Positions 10,953 through 20,187 of a stretch of 64,000 bases of DNA are shown in pieces. The stretch's first letter is position 1. Every line of letters begins with the position of its first letter. Below the pieces are notes generated by a model. That model had not been told where the DNA came from and did not search any database. It saw only the letters and a program-made list of their open reading frames with translations. The position numbers and the translations under genes were made by a program. This DNA is from Galeopsis tetrahit. Its lineage: Eukaryota; Streptophyta; Magnoliopsida; Lamiales; Lamiaceae. The DNA is taken from positions 29,937,881 through 30,001,880 of the forward strand of contig OY776131.1 in the NCBI GenBank assembly GCA_963675135.1, in the 5' to 3' direction.

Positions 10953-12689
10953 TCAGATGCGGTAGGCAAGATACAGACGAGTGCGAATATCTTCCATGTG
11001 CTGCAGGTCTGTAACATTCTCTTCAATGTAGATTTTCTCCAGAATTCTCTTGACTTCAGCCATGTCTGTTCTTCCAGAATCCAGAGTAGGTGGCTTCCAG
11101 ACAGGATATTCAGGAGTTAGAATTCTGTATCCTAGAGCTTTAGCTGATTTGATTGTTTCTGTCCAAAGTACTTCATCTTCAAATTCCATAAATTGAGTGA
11201 ATTGAAGAAACTCTTCTTCATAAGTGGAGAGAGGGCCGAATTGTCTAACTATGTGGTGAGCTAGCTGCCATTTCTTCTTCAGCGGGTACCATCTTGGTAA
11301 CTCATCTGGAAGTACCAGCATATCCACATAGGTGATGTCTGTTATCCGATCACTTTCTTCTTTTTCCTTTTCCTTCAATGCTTTCCTGATCTTGGCCAAT
11401 TTTCTCTCAAATTTTTCTTTAACAGCCTTCGCATCATTTGGTTTCTTCTGTTTGAGCTCTTGGGCTTCTTGCATCTTTCTTTTCTTCAGCTCTTAAGCTT
11501 CTTTCTCTTTTGCTGTAGGTTCTGCTGAGACCGTAGGTTCTGCTGAGGTTTCAGCTGCCTTTCTCTTTCTTGTCATTCTCCTGTCTGGAGTTGACTCTTC
11601 TGTAGCAGCGATTTGAAGCTTAGTAGTATCTTGGGCCTCATCTTGAACAACTTCCTTTCCTTTCCTGTTCTTGATTTTGCTTTTCAAACCTCCCAAGGTT
11701 TCAGTCAAGTCATCTTGAGCTACAACTAGCTCAGCCTGCTGGGCAGTAGATTTCTCCAGAGCGTTTATTAACACATCTTCCCCCTTTTTGACTTCAGCAA
11801 GAGCAGCCGCAAAAGGTTTCATAGCATTTAGAATTTCAACTTGAAGAGTCTGCTTGAGAGCCATGTCATTGACTCTGCTGACATGAGTGAGTTAAGTGAT
11901 ATTGTGCTCCAGAATTTGAGCATGAGAAGCAGGGGCAGATGCCTTTTCCAACTGAGCTGTTAGAAGTTCCAGTTTGTCAGCTATCTGCTTCAGCTGAGCT
12001 CTCAGCTTCTCATTTTCTTCAGCTGCCGTTGTGAGAAGAGCTTGTCCTTATGCAGCTCTGGCTTTAGCATCTTCTAGCCTAGACTTGTAGATGATCTCCA
12101 TGCGTGTAGTTTCATTGGAGTATAGATCAGCAAACATTCTGGCTCTGTCTGCTGTCTTCTTGATCTCACTGTTGAGATACTCATCTATTTGGTTATGTAA
12201 TGCCTCACTAAATTTGTCATCGATGTCATAAATTTGGTTGGTCAGGCGAGTTCTCTGCTCTTGAGCAGCCCTTTCAATGTATCTGGCCAGCTGCATGCCT
12301 AGCCCTTTCTCAAAGTGTTTGTCTATTGCTTCCCTGACTTGAGCACATACGTCTGCTCTAATATCAGTAGACGAAGTAGAGGGAGAGGCAGTACCTTGAG
12401 GATCCTGTTGTGGCATCTGGATGGTGTTTGGATTGAACACGACCAATGCTAGGCCTTTCTCTTCTGAAGTTAGATAGCCTCCATCCAGAAAGTTTGCTGT
12501 TGCATCCACCAGATGAGCAAAAAGTCTTCTTTCCTTTTGGATTGGTTGACAGATGAAGTGTTCGAGCTCATTTTTAGGCATGAAATGAGCTGGAATCTTC
12601 AGTACCTCCTTTTCTTCTTCTTCAACCTCAGCTGCATCAGCTGACTGATCCAAGTTGTCAGAGACTAGGGGGTCCTCTGGTGCTGGAAT
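10953..12689 (-). pseudogene. Extra-ORF remnant, array unit 2
   Basis: A minus-strand frame of 579 codons from the edge of LTR D (12689) to a stop at 10953 is interrupted by stops near 12048, 11888 and 11493, all in one frame. After a short acidic stretch come a predicted coiled coil (IRADVCAQVREAIDKHF ... YNSE-type heptads), a basic linker (RRMTRKRKAAE, EEKEEESDR-like) and a C-terminal module with LPRWYPLKKKWQLAHHIV, VLWTETIKSAKALGYRIL and TDMAEVKRILEKIYI. That module parallels the last 150 residues of the 1577-residue ORF at 40549-45282 and the end of unit 1. It starts at nearly the same relative point as unit 1, so the two units share one truncated design. Function unknown. Confidence 0.6.
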
Positions 12690-14299
12690 TGTTGGTCCCC
12701 GAAAAACAAGACGATTCGAGTATAGATCAACTGACTTGATGTCTGCTGATGGTGTGGAAAATAAACTAACTCTTCAAAGTAACTAGTCTGCTGATTTCAC
12801 TAGGGGCCTAGGACTAGTTAGTCGGCTGATTAATTACCTATCGGAGTTAAGTGCAGAATTTTGTAGTGTGCCCATAAAGATTATACTCGTCTACTGCTTA
12901 AATAAAGTTTGTAAAACAGTTTATGCACAAATATGTATGAAATGACTTGAAAATAAAGTGCAGGTAACGTAAATAACACATTAATTTATAGTGGTTCAGA
13001 TATATGATCTTACGACCACTCTCACGATCCAATCGTGATGTTTATCCCTTTAATTTCCCGAAAATTAACAAGGGCTTGTCCTTTATAGTCCCAAGAGGAG
13101 GACTTTGAGATCTGAGCAGTTCCAAACTGCTACGGTCTCCACAAGTGAGTTGAGAGCACTTGCACTCTTTACAGTGATGAACACTCAACTTGACTTCTAG
13201 GGTTTTATGGTAAAATGTGGGTTTCGTGTATATGAACTAGATGAGAATTTTCCTTACAATCTGTTTTAGCCTCATGCTAGGATTGGGAAATTCTCTCTAA
13301 GCTATGGATATATTTGAGTGGCTAAACTGGCTTAGATGTTATGAGTTCACTCATTGGGGATGAGGTGAGGCGTGTTGAATCTTCATGAACGATCTTCTTG
13401 AGCTCTTCTTATTTCTGGAATTTAAGAACTTTGCTCGACCTCTGCATCTCACTCTCTTCACACTCCCCCGTGATGTATGAACTGAACTCATTTATATAGT
13501 GTTGATGTTTGAATGTTACCATTGGATGATAGCAATCAAATCTCCACTAATTCGGAATTGGCAATCTCTTGATTTGATATGATTGAATATTACCATTGTC
13601 ATGTAATTTCAATCATATCTTTGACTTTCCTTTCTTGTGCACGTATCTTGTCAAATCCTTGACTTCAACTCTGATTGGTCTTCCCTTAATTGTGTAAGAT
13701 GACTTCTACTCAGCTGATGTAAGATGACTTCTACTCAGCTTGTGTAAGATGACTTCTACTCAGCTGATGTAAGATGACTTCTACTCAGCTTGTGTAAGAT
13801 GACTTCTACTCAGCTTGTGTAAGATGACTTCTACTCAGCTGATGTAAGATGACTTCTACTCAGTTTGTGTAAGATGACTTCTTCTCAGTTTGTGTAAGAT
13901 GACTTCTACTCAGCTGATGTAAGATGACTTCTACTCAGCTTGTGTAAGATGACTTCCACTCAACTTATGTAAGATGACTTCTACTCAGCTGATGTAAGAT
14001 GACTTCTACTCAGTTTGTGTAAGATGACTTTTTCTCAGATTGTGTAAGATGACTTCTACTCAGCTGATATATACTCATCTTACTCTTCTTATCCTATAAG
14101 ATGAGTTCAACTCATCTTATCAGGAGACTTCTGGTCTTGGTCTTCTCTTCTCTTCTTGAGCATTGGCATGTCTTCTCTTCTTACCAGAGTCCTATCTATT
14201 ACAAGATGTATAATAAAGTTGTATATACAATACAACTTATCCTATTACATGTTTGATTTGGTTTATCAAAACTAAACTAGGGATATACATATCCCAACA
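12690..14299 (-). repeat. LTR D of Sirevirus-like array
   Basis: A 1610-bp LTR from TGTTGGTCCC to TATCCCAACA. It shares many blocks with LTR C (ACTCTCACGATCCAATCGTG, TTTCCCGAAAATTA, CTTTATAGTCCCAAGAG). Unlike LTRs B and C it has no G-run stem-loop at the left edge. Its right half holds a 25-bp tandem array. LINE sequence resumes directly at 14300, with no polypurine tract, as expected if this is the outer (5') LTR of the array. Confidence 0.75.
13695..14070 (+). repeat. 25-bp tandem repeat in LTR D
   Basis: About 15 head-to-tail copies of a 25-bp unit built on GTAAGATGACTTCTACTCAG, alternating between ...CTGAT and ...CTTGT linkers, with a few point changes. LTR C has one related copy (TGTAAGATGACTTGG near 10263), so the array is a local expansion in LTR D. 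The units directly abut with no unique spacers, so this is not a CRISPR. Confidence 0.9.
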
Positions 14300-16074
14300 C
14301 AAGTGTCACAAGGGCATGAGCGGCTCCCAACCTTTTCAATCAGAGCAAAGAAACTCCAATTTGGATACCTTCTGGATAGAGTCAAAAAATGGGTGGAACA
14401 GTGAAAAACCAAAGATTTCTCAATTGGAGGTAGAGAAGTATTGATCAAGATTCAAGGCAGTCCTCCAAGCCATTCCAACTTATGCTATGGGTTATTTTCG
14501 AATCCCTATTTCTATTTGCTCAGCCATTGAGAGAACCTTAGCCAGGTTCTGGTGGGGATCCAGGAGATTGGAGAATAAATTGCACTGGCTGAAATGGCGT
14601 GACTTGTGTGATGATAAGAGCTTGGGAGGAATGGGATTTCGTCAGCTAGACCATTTCAACCAAGCACTTCTAGCTAAACAAGTGTGGAGAATCTTGATTA
14701 ACCCGACATCATTGATAGCAAGAATTTTCAAGTCCAGGTATTTCAAACATGAATCCATTATGGAAGCAGAAGTGGGTTCAAACCTGTCTTATGTCTGGCG
14801 ATCCATGTGCTGGAGCAGAGAAGTGGTGGATAAAGGGATGCGATAGAGGGTGGGGAATGGTAAAAAAATTCATGTGTTCAAAGACGCATGGGTGAACAAC
14901 TTGGATTCTAGTAGAATTAATTCAAGAATCACATCGGGGTCGAAGGTGGGACGTTTTATAAATAGGGAAGGGGTTTGGGATGAAGAAATGCTCTCTAATG
15001 CTTTTTTGGGATTAAAAAAGGAAGCATTACTACAAGTTTCGATAGGTGGATCTGAAGTGAAGGATGATTTATTTTGGAAATATGATCACAAAGGAGAGTA
15101 CAAAGTGAATTCTGGCTATCATAGTGCAAGAACTATCACCAACAACAGCAAATATATGGAAGAAAGCTCGGATACAATCAGTTTGGCATTTGAACCTGCC
15201 ACAAAAAATTTGAGTCTTTTGGTGGAGGGTGCTACACGATTTCATCCCAACACCTGGAAATCTATTTCGGCTGCATATTCCAGTGAGCCCCAATTGCGAA
15301 GAATGTGGTTACCAATTGGGGTCGACCACCCATATTCTCTTCCATTGCTACAAAGTTAAACAGGTATGGAAATTTTGGGGCTACTGGGAATTTCTATAAA
15401 CTATGGAAGGTCTTTCAGCGTGGGAATTGGCAAGAATTTCACAAGAAAGATTAGATAAGAAGGAGTATGAACGTTTTGTGATGATAGCATGAGGTATATG
15501 GACTAAATTGTGCAAGATCAGTCATACTCAAAATGGTGGTAAGGGATCATGCTACACACTCTCGTATCTGCAATGGACATTGTGTTATCTGGAGGACTTT
15601 AGGAAGTGGAGAACGGAAGATCGTCTGACGGAAAATACGGGGAGGAATCAAAGTACGAGAGGGAAATCATTTGCTTATGATCTTACCATTGATGTTGATG
15701 CAGCCTTCAACAAAGAGAACAACAAGTTTGGCATTAGAGGTCTTATCCGTAACGAAAATGGGTCTACTATAGACTCCTTTAGCAAAAGCATCAGCCAAAC
15801 GGGGTCAGTTTTGGGGGCGGAATTACAAGCTATTCTGGAAGGAATTAAACATGGATTAGCCCTCTCTCCACGTTCCATTAGAGTCAAATCGGACTGCCTG
15901 GGTGGGGTCAAAATGATTAACACTAAGATGACCTCTCGTAATGTGGAAGGGATTATTTTGGATAGGATCTGGGAACTTGTGGAACGATTCGTAGTGTGCG
16001 ACATTATCCACCTCCCTCGATCGGCAAATCAGCGAGCTCACGGTGCGGTGCTATCTTCAGATTCTCACGATTGA
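14300..16074 (+). pseudogene. LINE ORF2 C-terminal part (RT thumb, zf-RVT, RNase H), copy 1
   Basis: Broken frames on the + strand encode the end of a plant L1 polyprotein. At 14390-14530 a reverse-transcriptase thumb-like LQAIPTYAMGYFRIP. At 14560-14840 the typical LHWLKWRDLCDDKSLGGMGF...QALLAKQVWRIL. At 14850-15120 WRVGNGKKI-like and DLFWKYDHKGEYKV segments. At about 15230-15350 a zinc-binding region. At 15660-16074 an RNase H domain (VDAAFNKENNKFG, AELQAILEGI, VKSDCLGG, SANQRAHGAV) with the usual acidic residues. Stops near 14844 and 15490 and frameshifts near 14430 and 15250 make it a pseudogene. The N-terminal endonuclease and RT palm are missing. Confidence 0.82.
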
Positions 16075-16681
16075 TTTGATGGTCTTTCTTTTGGATGTAG
16101 ATAGCTTGGTGTGAAGACGGATCTCTCTTGACATGATGTTACGACTCTTCTGGTTCTGCTCCTAAAAAAAAAAAGTTGACAAGTTTTTACTATCCTTATT
16201 TTATCTCTCATAATACTAATAAAAAATTTATACATTAAAATGTGTTTATAAAATTTAGGGACCCTTAAGTAAGAAACGAAGAGAGTATTCACTAAAACTC
16301 GTGCTCAGAATAATGAGTATAATAAATTTGAAGGGAGGGAGTTAACTTGATATTTTAAATGAAAAAAATCTTTATATATAAAAGGAGGAAAGTTCTCTTC
16401 CATGTTTGACATGTGGCTATCCTGCTTGTGACACGTGGCTCTCCTATGTGGCACTATCTCAATTCTCACGTCTAACATGCTGAAAAGTGGCATATAATGC
16501 AAAATCTTTGAGGAAAAGAAAAGACACCGAGAGACACGGGGAGAAGTTGGAAAGGTTTTCAAATTTTTAACGCAGGTCTGAATTAATGAATTTTAAAAAA
16601 GAAGAGTGATAGAGACGCTGGAAAACACTCGTGTTCTTAGTGGATTCCCAAAGAGACGGGGAAGGAGAGAGAGAATATTGA

Positions 16682-16748
16682 ATGGGGTTTTCCAAAATTT
16701 TAAGCGATTTCAGCAATGGACCTGTTGCTCAACTGCTGCAGAACACAG
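16682..16748 (+). pseudogene. Possible first coding exon of a host gene, copy 1
   Basis: ATG at 16682 follows a purine-rich leader (GGAGAGAGAGAATATTGA). The 67-bp exon would encode MGFSKILSDFSNGPVAQLLQ plus two residues and end CAG|GTATTAG, a good splice donor. The same exon with one change near its end occurs at 27357-27423. I do not recognise the protein. Downstream exons are separated by the Gypsy element; a possible one lies at 29190. It could be a real gene start broken by the retrotransposon, or chance. Confidence 0.3.
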
Positions 16749-17824
16749 GTATTAGAGACTCCTTTTTTTTTTTATCTGTTGGTCTGATTTTAGGGTCAGA
16801 ATTATATCTATATGCGTGTTTAATTGTTTTGAGAAGAGATAAAGAGGTACATGAAAAATTGAAACCCACACACCAGTGGAGTGTTGGATTTTTATTCGCA
16901 ATGTCCATTAAAGAAGAACAAGAGAAACGCTTTGGAATTTTGTTGGCAAATCTACTTTCCATTCTCCTTTAGATCACGTTGGTAATGAGTATGATAAGAA
17001 GAAAAGAACTTAACAGGTGGGATGGGTTTTTTTTTTTTTTTTTTACATCGTGGTTTATAATGAAACTTCTGCAACATGGGCTATTCACCGTTCACTCTCG
17101 TCCTTCAGGTAGTAGGTATACTGCAATTTTTATTCACTCTGAATTCAGTTCTTGGTTTTTATTGATGGACATTTAATTCTTATATTTTGGTTGCAACCTT
17201 TTTGTAATGTCCGTTACTTTTCTATCTAATAATAATTAATTTATTTAACTAAATATTAGTTAATTATACTTATTTAAAATGAAACTTGTAACCACTCCCC
17301 CATCATGATAACATTTTGGTTACTCCTCCATATTAATGAGGAAATGAAAAGTCATCTAACTCAAATATAGGGGCATTCCTTTTCTAATCATCTCTCTCCC
17401 ACACGCGTACAAAAAAAATCAGTTTATTCTCTCATCATTCTTCTCTCTCAAACAAAGGAAGCATTCCATTTTTTCCTCTCGTTGGTATTGATTTTTCTTG
17501 CAGAGGTTGATTTGCTTTAAAGTTAATTCTCCATACTTCTCTAGATTCAAACTTTCATCAATTATTTGATTATGCAAAATTGGCCACACTATCGAGTTTC
17601 ATTCTTCTAGCCTAATTAGTATTAAAATTGGCAGATTCTTTTTCCTCTCACATACTGTCAATATATGCATGCGCTGTGTGTATGTCTATATATAGTGATA
17701 ACATGCTTTGTTTCAATATTATTATAAAATTGTTCTAGGCTTTTGTTTCATTATTATTATAATATTATTTTTGTTATTAAAGAGTTGGGATGGTCATTGA
17801 TTACAGCAAACAGAAGTATATATA

Positions 17825-18513
17825 CAGTAAAACCTCTCTATAGTCATATCCTTGGGACCACAAAAAAATATTCCTAAATGGGGGTTATTCCTAAATAGAG
17901 TTATAAGGTTTTTTTTTTTTTAAATGCATGTATATTATATAATGGTATAATTAGTAGATACATGTACATGATGTAATGTGTTGAACTTAATTGAACTAAT
18001 TTACTCACGTAATATGAAAATACAATACTCAAGAGTCACCCACCATAGATGCATGTACTTGCTTTTGATTGCTTTAATTTTTTCATCTATAAATACTATG
18101 TATAATACATTTTTTTTTTTATCAATTACATCAAATCAACATTTTCTTCACGCATATAATGGCACCAAAAATAGAAAAGAGAACTCAAATGAGTGAAAAA
18201 ATTCGTGTGGACGAGCTAATGCGCACACGCAAGTTGAAGGATAAGGTTACAACACAAAAGATTAAATCATTGTCACAATCAACCTTGAACAAGTATTTTA
18301 AATCAACTTAAATCTATTGTAAAATTATATATATTATTATAATTTATTCCTAAATGGAGATGTATTTCTTTATGTTGGGACTTGAAAAAATATGAATTAT
18401 GACAATATGAAGTTTATTCCAAATTATAACTGGTCCCAAGTTGGGACCATGAATTTTTATTCCTAAAGAGACTTTATTCCTTAATAGAGTATTCTTTTTG
18501 AGAGGTTTTACTG
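17825..18513. mobile_element. Emigrant/Lemi1-like pogo element (Tc1/mariner)
   Basis: The ends CAGTAAAACCTCTCTATAG and GAGAGGTTTTACTG are inverted repeats of the Emigrant/pogo type, flanked by TA (17823-17824, 18514-18515). At 689 bp it is longer than typical Emigrant MITEs and contains repeated ATTCCTAAA blocks. The matching LTRs at 24655 and 27873 show the empty site. Confidence 0.88.
18159..18311 (+). pseudogene. 50-codon ORF inside the Emigrant-like element
   Basis: ATG at 18159 opens a frame of 50 codons, starting MAPKIEKRTQMSEKIRVDEL and ending LSQSTLNKYFKST before TAA. It is strongly basic. The end resembles the short STL-x-x-(Y/F)F(K) tails seen in some transposases, so it may be the last remnant of a pogo-type transposase, with the DDE catalytic part deleted. 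This is a guess from composition; chance is possible. Confidence 0.3.
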
Positions 18514-19061
18514 TATATTGTAAAGCCATACTTGATTTGATTTTCATCTTTATTCACTAATTAATATTACTAATAATATTAGTAGGTAGTTTGATTCATT
18601 TGGTGTTATTATCTATTCTATTAAATTAGGTTAAATTGATTTGGGAATTAGGTTATTTGATTTGAGAATTTAGGGTTTCTGATTTAGGAATTTTGATTCC
18701 CCAAATTGACTTATCACTATTTTCTATTTAGTCCTCCAATATTTTAACCCTTGCAATTACGCCCCTAGGTTTGTAATAAAAAATCATTGCTACGCAAGTG
18801 TTTCGATTAGTTACTTTCTTGAATATTATGTTAATTAGTCGTACACGATAATCAATGCAAGGCAACAAAAATTACGAGGACTAGTTCGTGCAAGGTTCAC
18901 GTATCGTTAGTAGCTACTATCGTCTATCGAGGTGGGTTTTAATTGCCTTATTCTCTACGGTGGTTTGTAGAGCTCTATTGCATTTGTTATTCATTATTTA
19001 ATATTTTAGATAAATGTTTGAGTTATTTGTTTACTATGTGAATTCATTTCTATTGTTATTC

Positions 19062-19190
19062 TATTGGCAAAGTTATCATTTTATTGGCAAAGTTATCATT
19101 CTATTGGCAAAGTTATCATTATATTGGCAAAGTTTGTGGCAAAATACATTATATATTGGCAAAGTTTGTGGCAAAGTTATCTAATAGCCA
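19062..19190 (+). repeat. TTGGCAAAGTTATCA tandem repeat in Gypsy LTR
   Basis: About six units built on TTGGCAAAGTT(A/T)(T/G) spaced about 20 bp apart. The equivalent LTR positions at 25815-25885 have about three units and at 29040-29080 only one or two, so copy number differs among the three LTR copies. Confidence 0.8.
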
Positions 19191-19792
19191 GGGGCTCCAA
19201 ATGGGGTCTGGGACCGACGGGTCTTCGGGTGCGACCCGCCGTGCTCACTACGTGTGGGAATACCTTAGTCATTTATTTGGCTTTGGGAAGGTCCACAAAC
19301 TCTATAGGCAAAGTTGGCAAAGTATCAATGGCAAAGTATATGTGACAATGTGAATGCTATTTACTATGTCTCGATTGCTTGATTATTTATTTTTAATATT
19401 AAGTATTGAATGACTTAGATCCACTGAGTGTGCTTTCATGCTCACCCCCATCAAATTATCAATTTCAGGTTGAAGAGTTGGACGGCGAGGAACTGTGATG
19501 GGAGACGATCTTCATTAATTAAGAATAAAAATTATGGATGATTTATGCTTGTTATCTCGGATTATGTTTTGGTTCTTAAGTTTTTAGTTATTTAAGTTAA
19601 TCGTGAACTTTCCACTTGAACCTAATTATAACTATTTTTTCGCTGCTTAGTTAAAAGAACTTTTTAAATAATAGTCGTTACACTCTTTATTTTACCGTTG
19701 TAAGTTTAGTTAGTTAATTTTGGCACGTTAAAATTAGTTATTTCAACTACTTTTGAAAATGTCTGTATTTTTAAAATTGGGGTGTGATAGTG

Positions 19793-19804
19793 TGGTATCA
19801 GAGC
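19793..19804 (+). promoter_or_regulatory. Primer-binding site, initiator tRNA-Met
   Basis: TGGTATCAGAGC, complementary to the 3' end of plant initiator tRNA-Met, three bases after the 5' LTR end. It fixes the LTR boundary and the + orientation of the Gypsy element. The leader 19805-20187 is otherwise non-coding. Confidence 0.93.
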
Positions 19805-20187
19805 GGGTCTACGTTCTTGTAGACTTGCTAAAAAAAAAATTTTGAGTCGAGTTGGTTAAAATAAATAAAAGCAATGTCGTCCATCACCGCCTCACCGCTC
19901 TAGCTCCTCAAGGTACATGTTATTACATTTTGCTATTTTAATTCACCATGTTAAATTCTCATGCTATTATGCCACGTTGAATTAATTGTGTTATGATATT
20001 TTGCTATATCGATTCATTATATGCGAATTCTTCATGCTATTATGTTACAAGTTATGATCTATGGTATATGATTATTTCAGTTGCATTTATATTTATTGTT
20101 CAAGGTTTATTTATTAAAGATCACTTAGTGCAAAGACAATATATGTGTTACGCAAAAATGTAATGTAGTTTAGAGCTTTCATAGGTT

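Larger units (their letters stand above)
3152..14299 (-). mobile_element. Sirevirus-like LTR-ORF-LTR-ORF-LTR array
   Basis: Three related LTRs (3152-4813, 7298-10732, 12690-14299) alternate with two internal regions that hold only the 3' extra ORF of the element family. All have the same orientation (sense on minus). The LTRs share with the intact Copia element at 38349-53596 the edges TGTTGGTCC...CCCAACA, a TTTATAGTGGTTC block, a TATTTATA box and, after the first two, a TTTCCCC(C/A)TTTTT polypurine-tract complement. There is no gag, pol or tRNA-Met primer site. Shared LTRs suggest recombination between neighbouring elements. The array sits within a LINE. The left edge lacks the first roughly 30 bases of the LTR, so no outer target duplication survives. 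Confidence 0.7.
2186..16171 (+). mobile_element. L1-type LINE, interrupted and internally deleted
   Basis: The two halves of one plant L1 LINE are seen. The 5' part (2186-3151) has a leader and the start of ORF1. The 3' part (14300-16171) has the end of ORF2, a 3' UTR and a poly-A tail at about 16163-16171. The sequence AAAGTTGACAAGT lies just left of the proposed 5' end (2173-2185) and directly after the A-tail (16172-16184), as expected for a LINE target duplication; about 10 bases of it are specific and the rest could be tail. The middle (most of ORF1, endonuclease, most of the reverse transcriptase) is missing and replaced by the LTR array at 3152-14299. The 3' end was later duplicated to 25905-26850. 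Confidence 0.7.
15229..19260. other. Tandem duplication, copy 1
   Basis: This segment (LINE tail, 1 kb of flanking DNA with a possible exon, and the first 1.3 kb of a Gypsy LTR, not counting the Emigrant insertion) reappears almost unchanged at 25905-29161. It carries the extra 689-bp Emigrant-like element that copy 2 lacks, so that insertion came later, or copy 2 derives from a chromosome without it. Bases 16175-16680 and 16975-17202 hold nothing recognisable beyond the duplicated flank. Confidence 0.85.
17203..19789 (+). repeat. 5' LTR of Tekay/Del-like Gypsy element
   Basis: It begins TGTAATGTCCGTTAC, ends GGGTGTGATA (an eroded CA end) and is followed 3 bases later by a tRNA-Met primer site at 19793. 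Without the 689-bp Emigrant insertion it is about 1.9 kb. It contains the TTGGCAAAGTTATCA tandem repeat at 19062-19190. Two partial copies lie at 24655-25903 (3' LTR) and 27873-29161. Confidence 0.85.

Noticed and set aside
13695..14070. CRISPR-like regular repeats
   Set aside because: Units of 25 bp abut directly with no unique spacers, in a plant LTR; it is an ordinary tandem repeat.
3152..14299. Three nested insertions instead of an array
   Set aside because: Nested insertions would need 5-bp duplications at 7293-7297 and 12685-12689 and the missing right halves of two elements; neither is seen.
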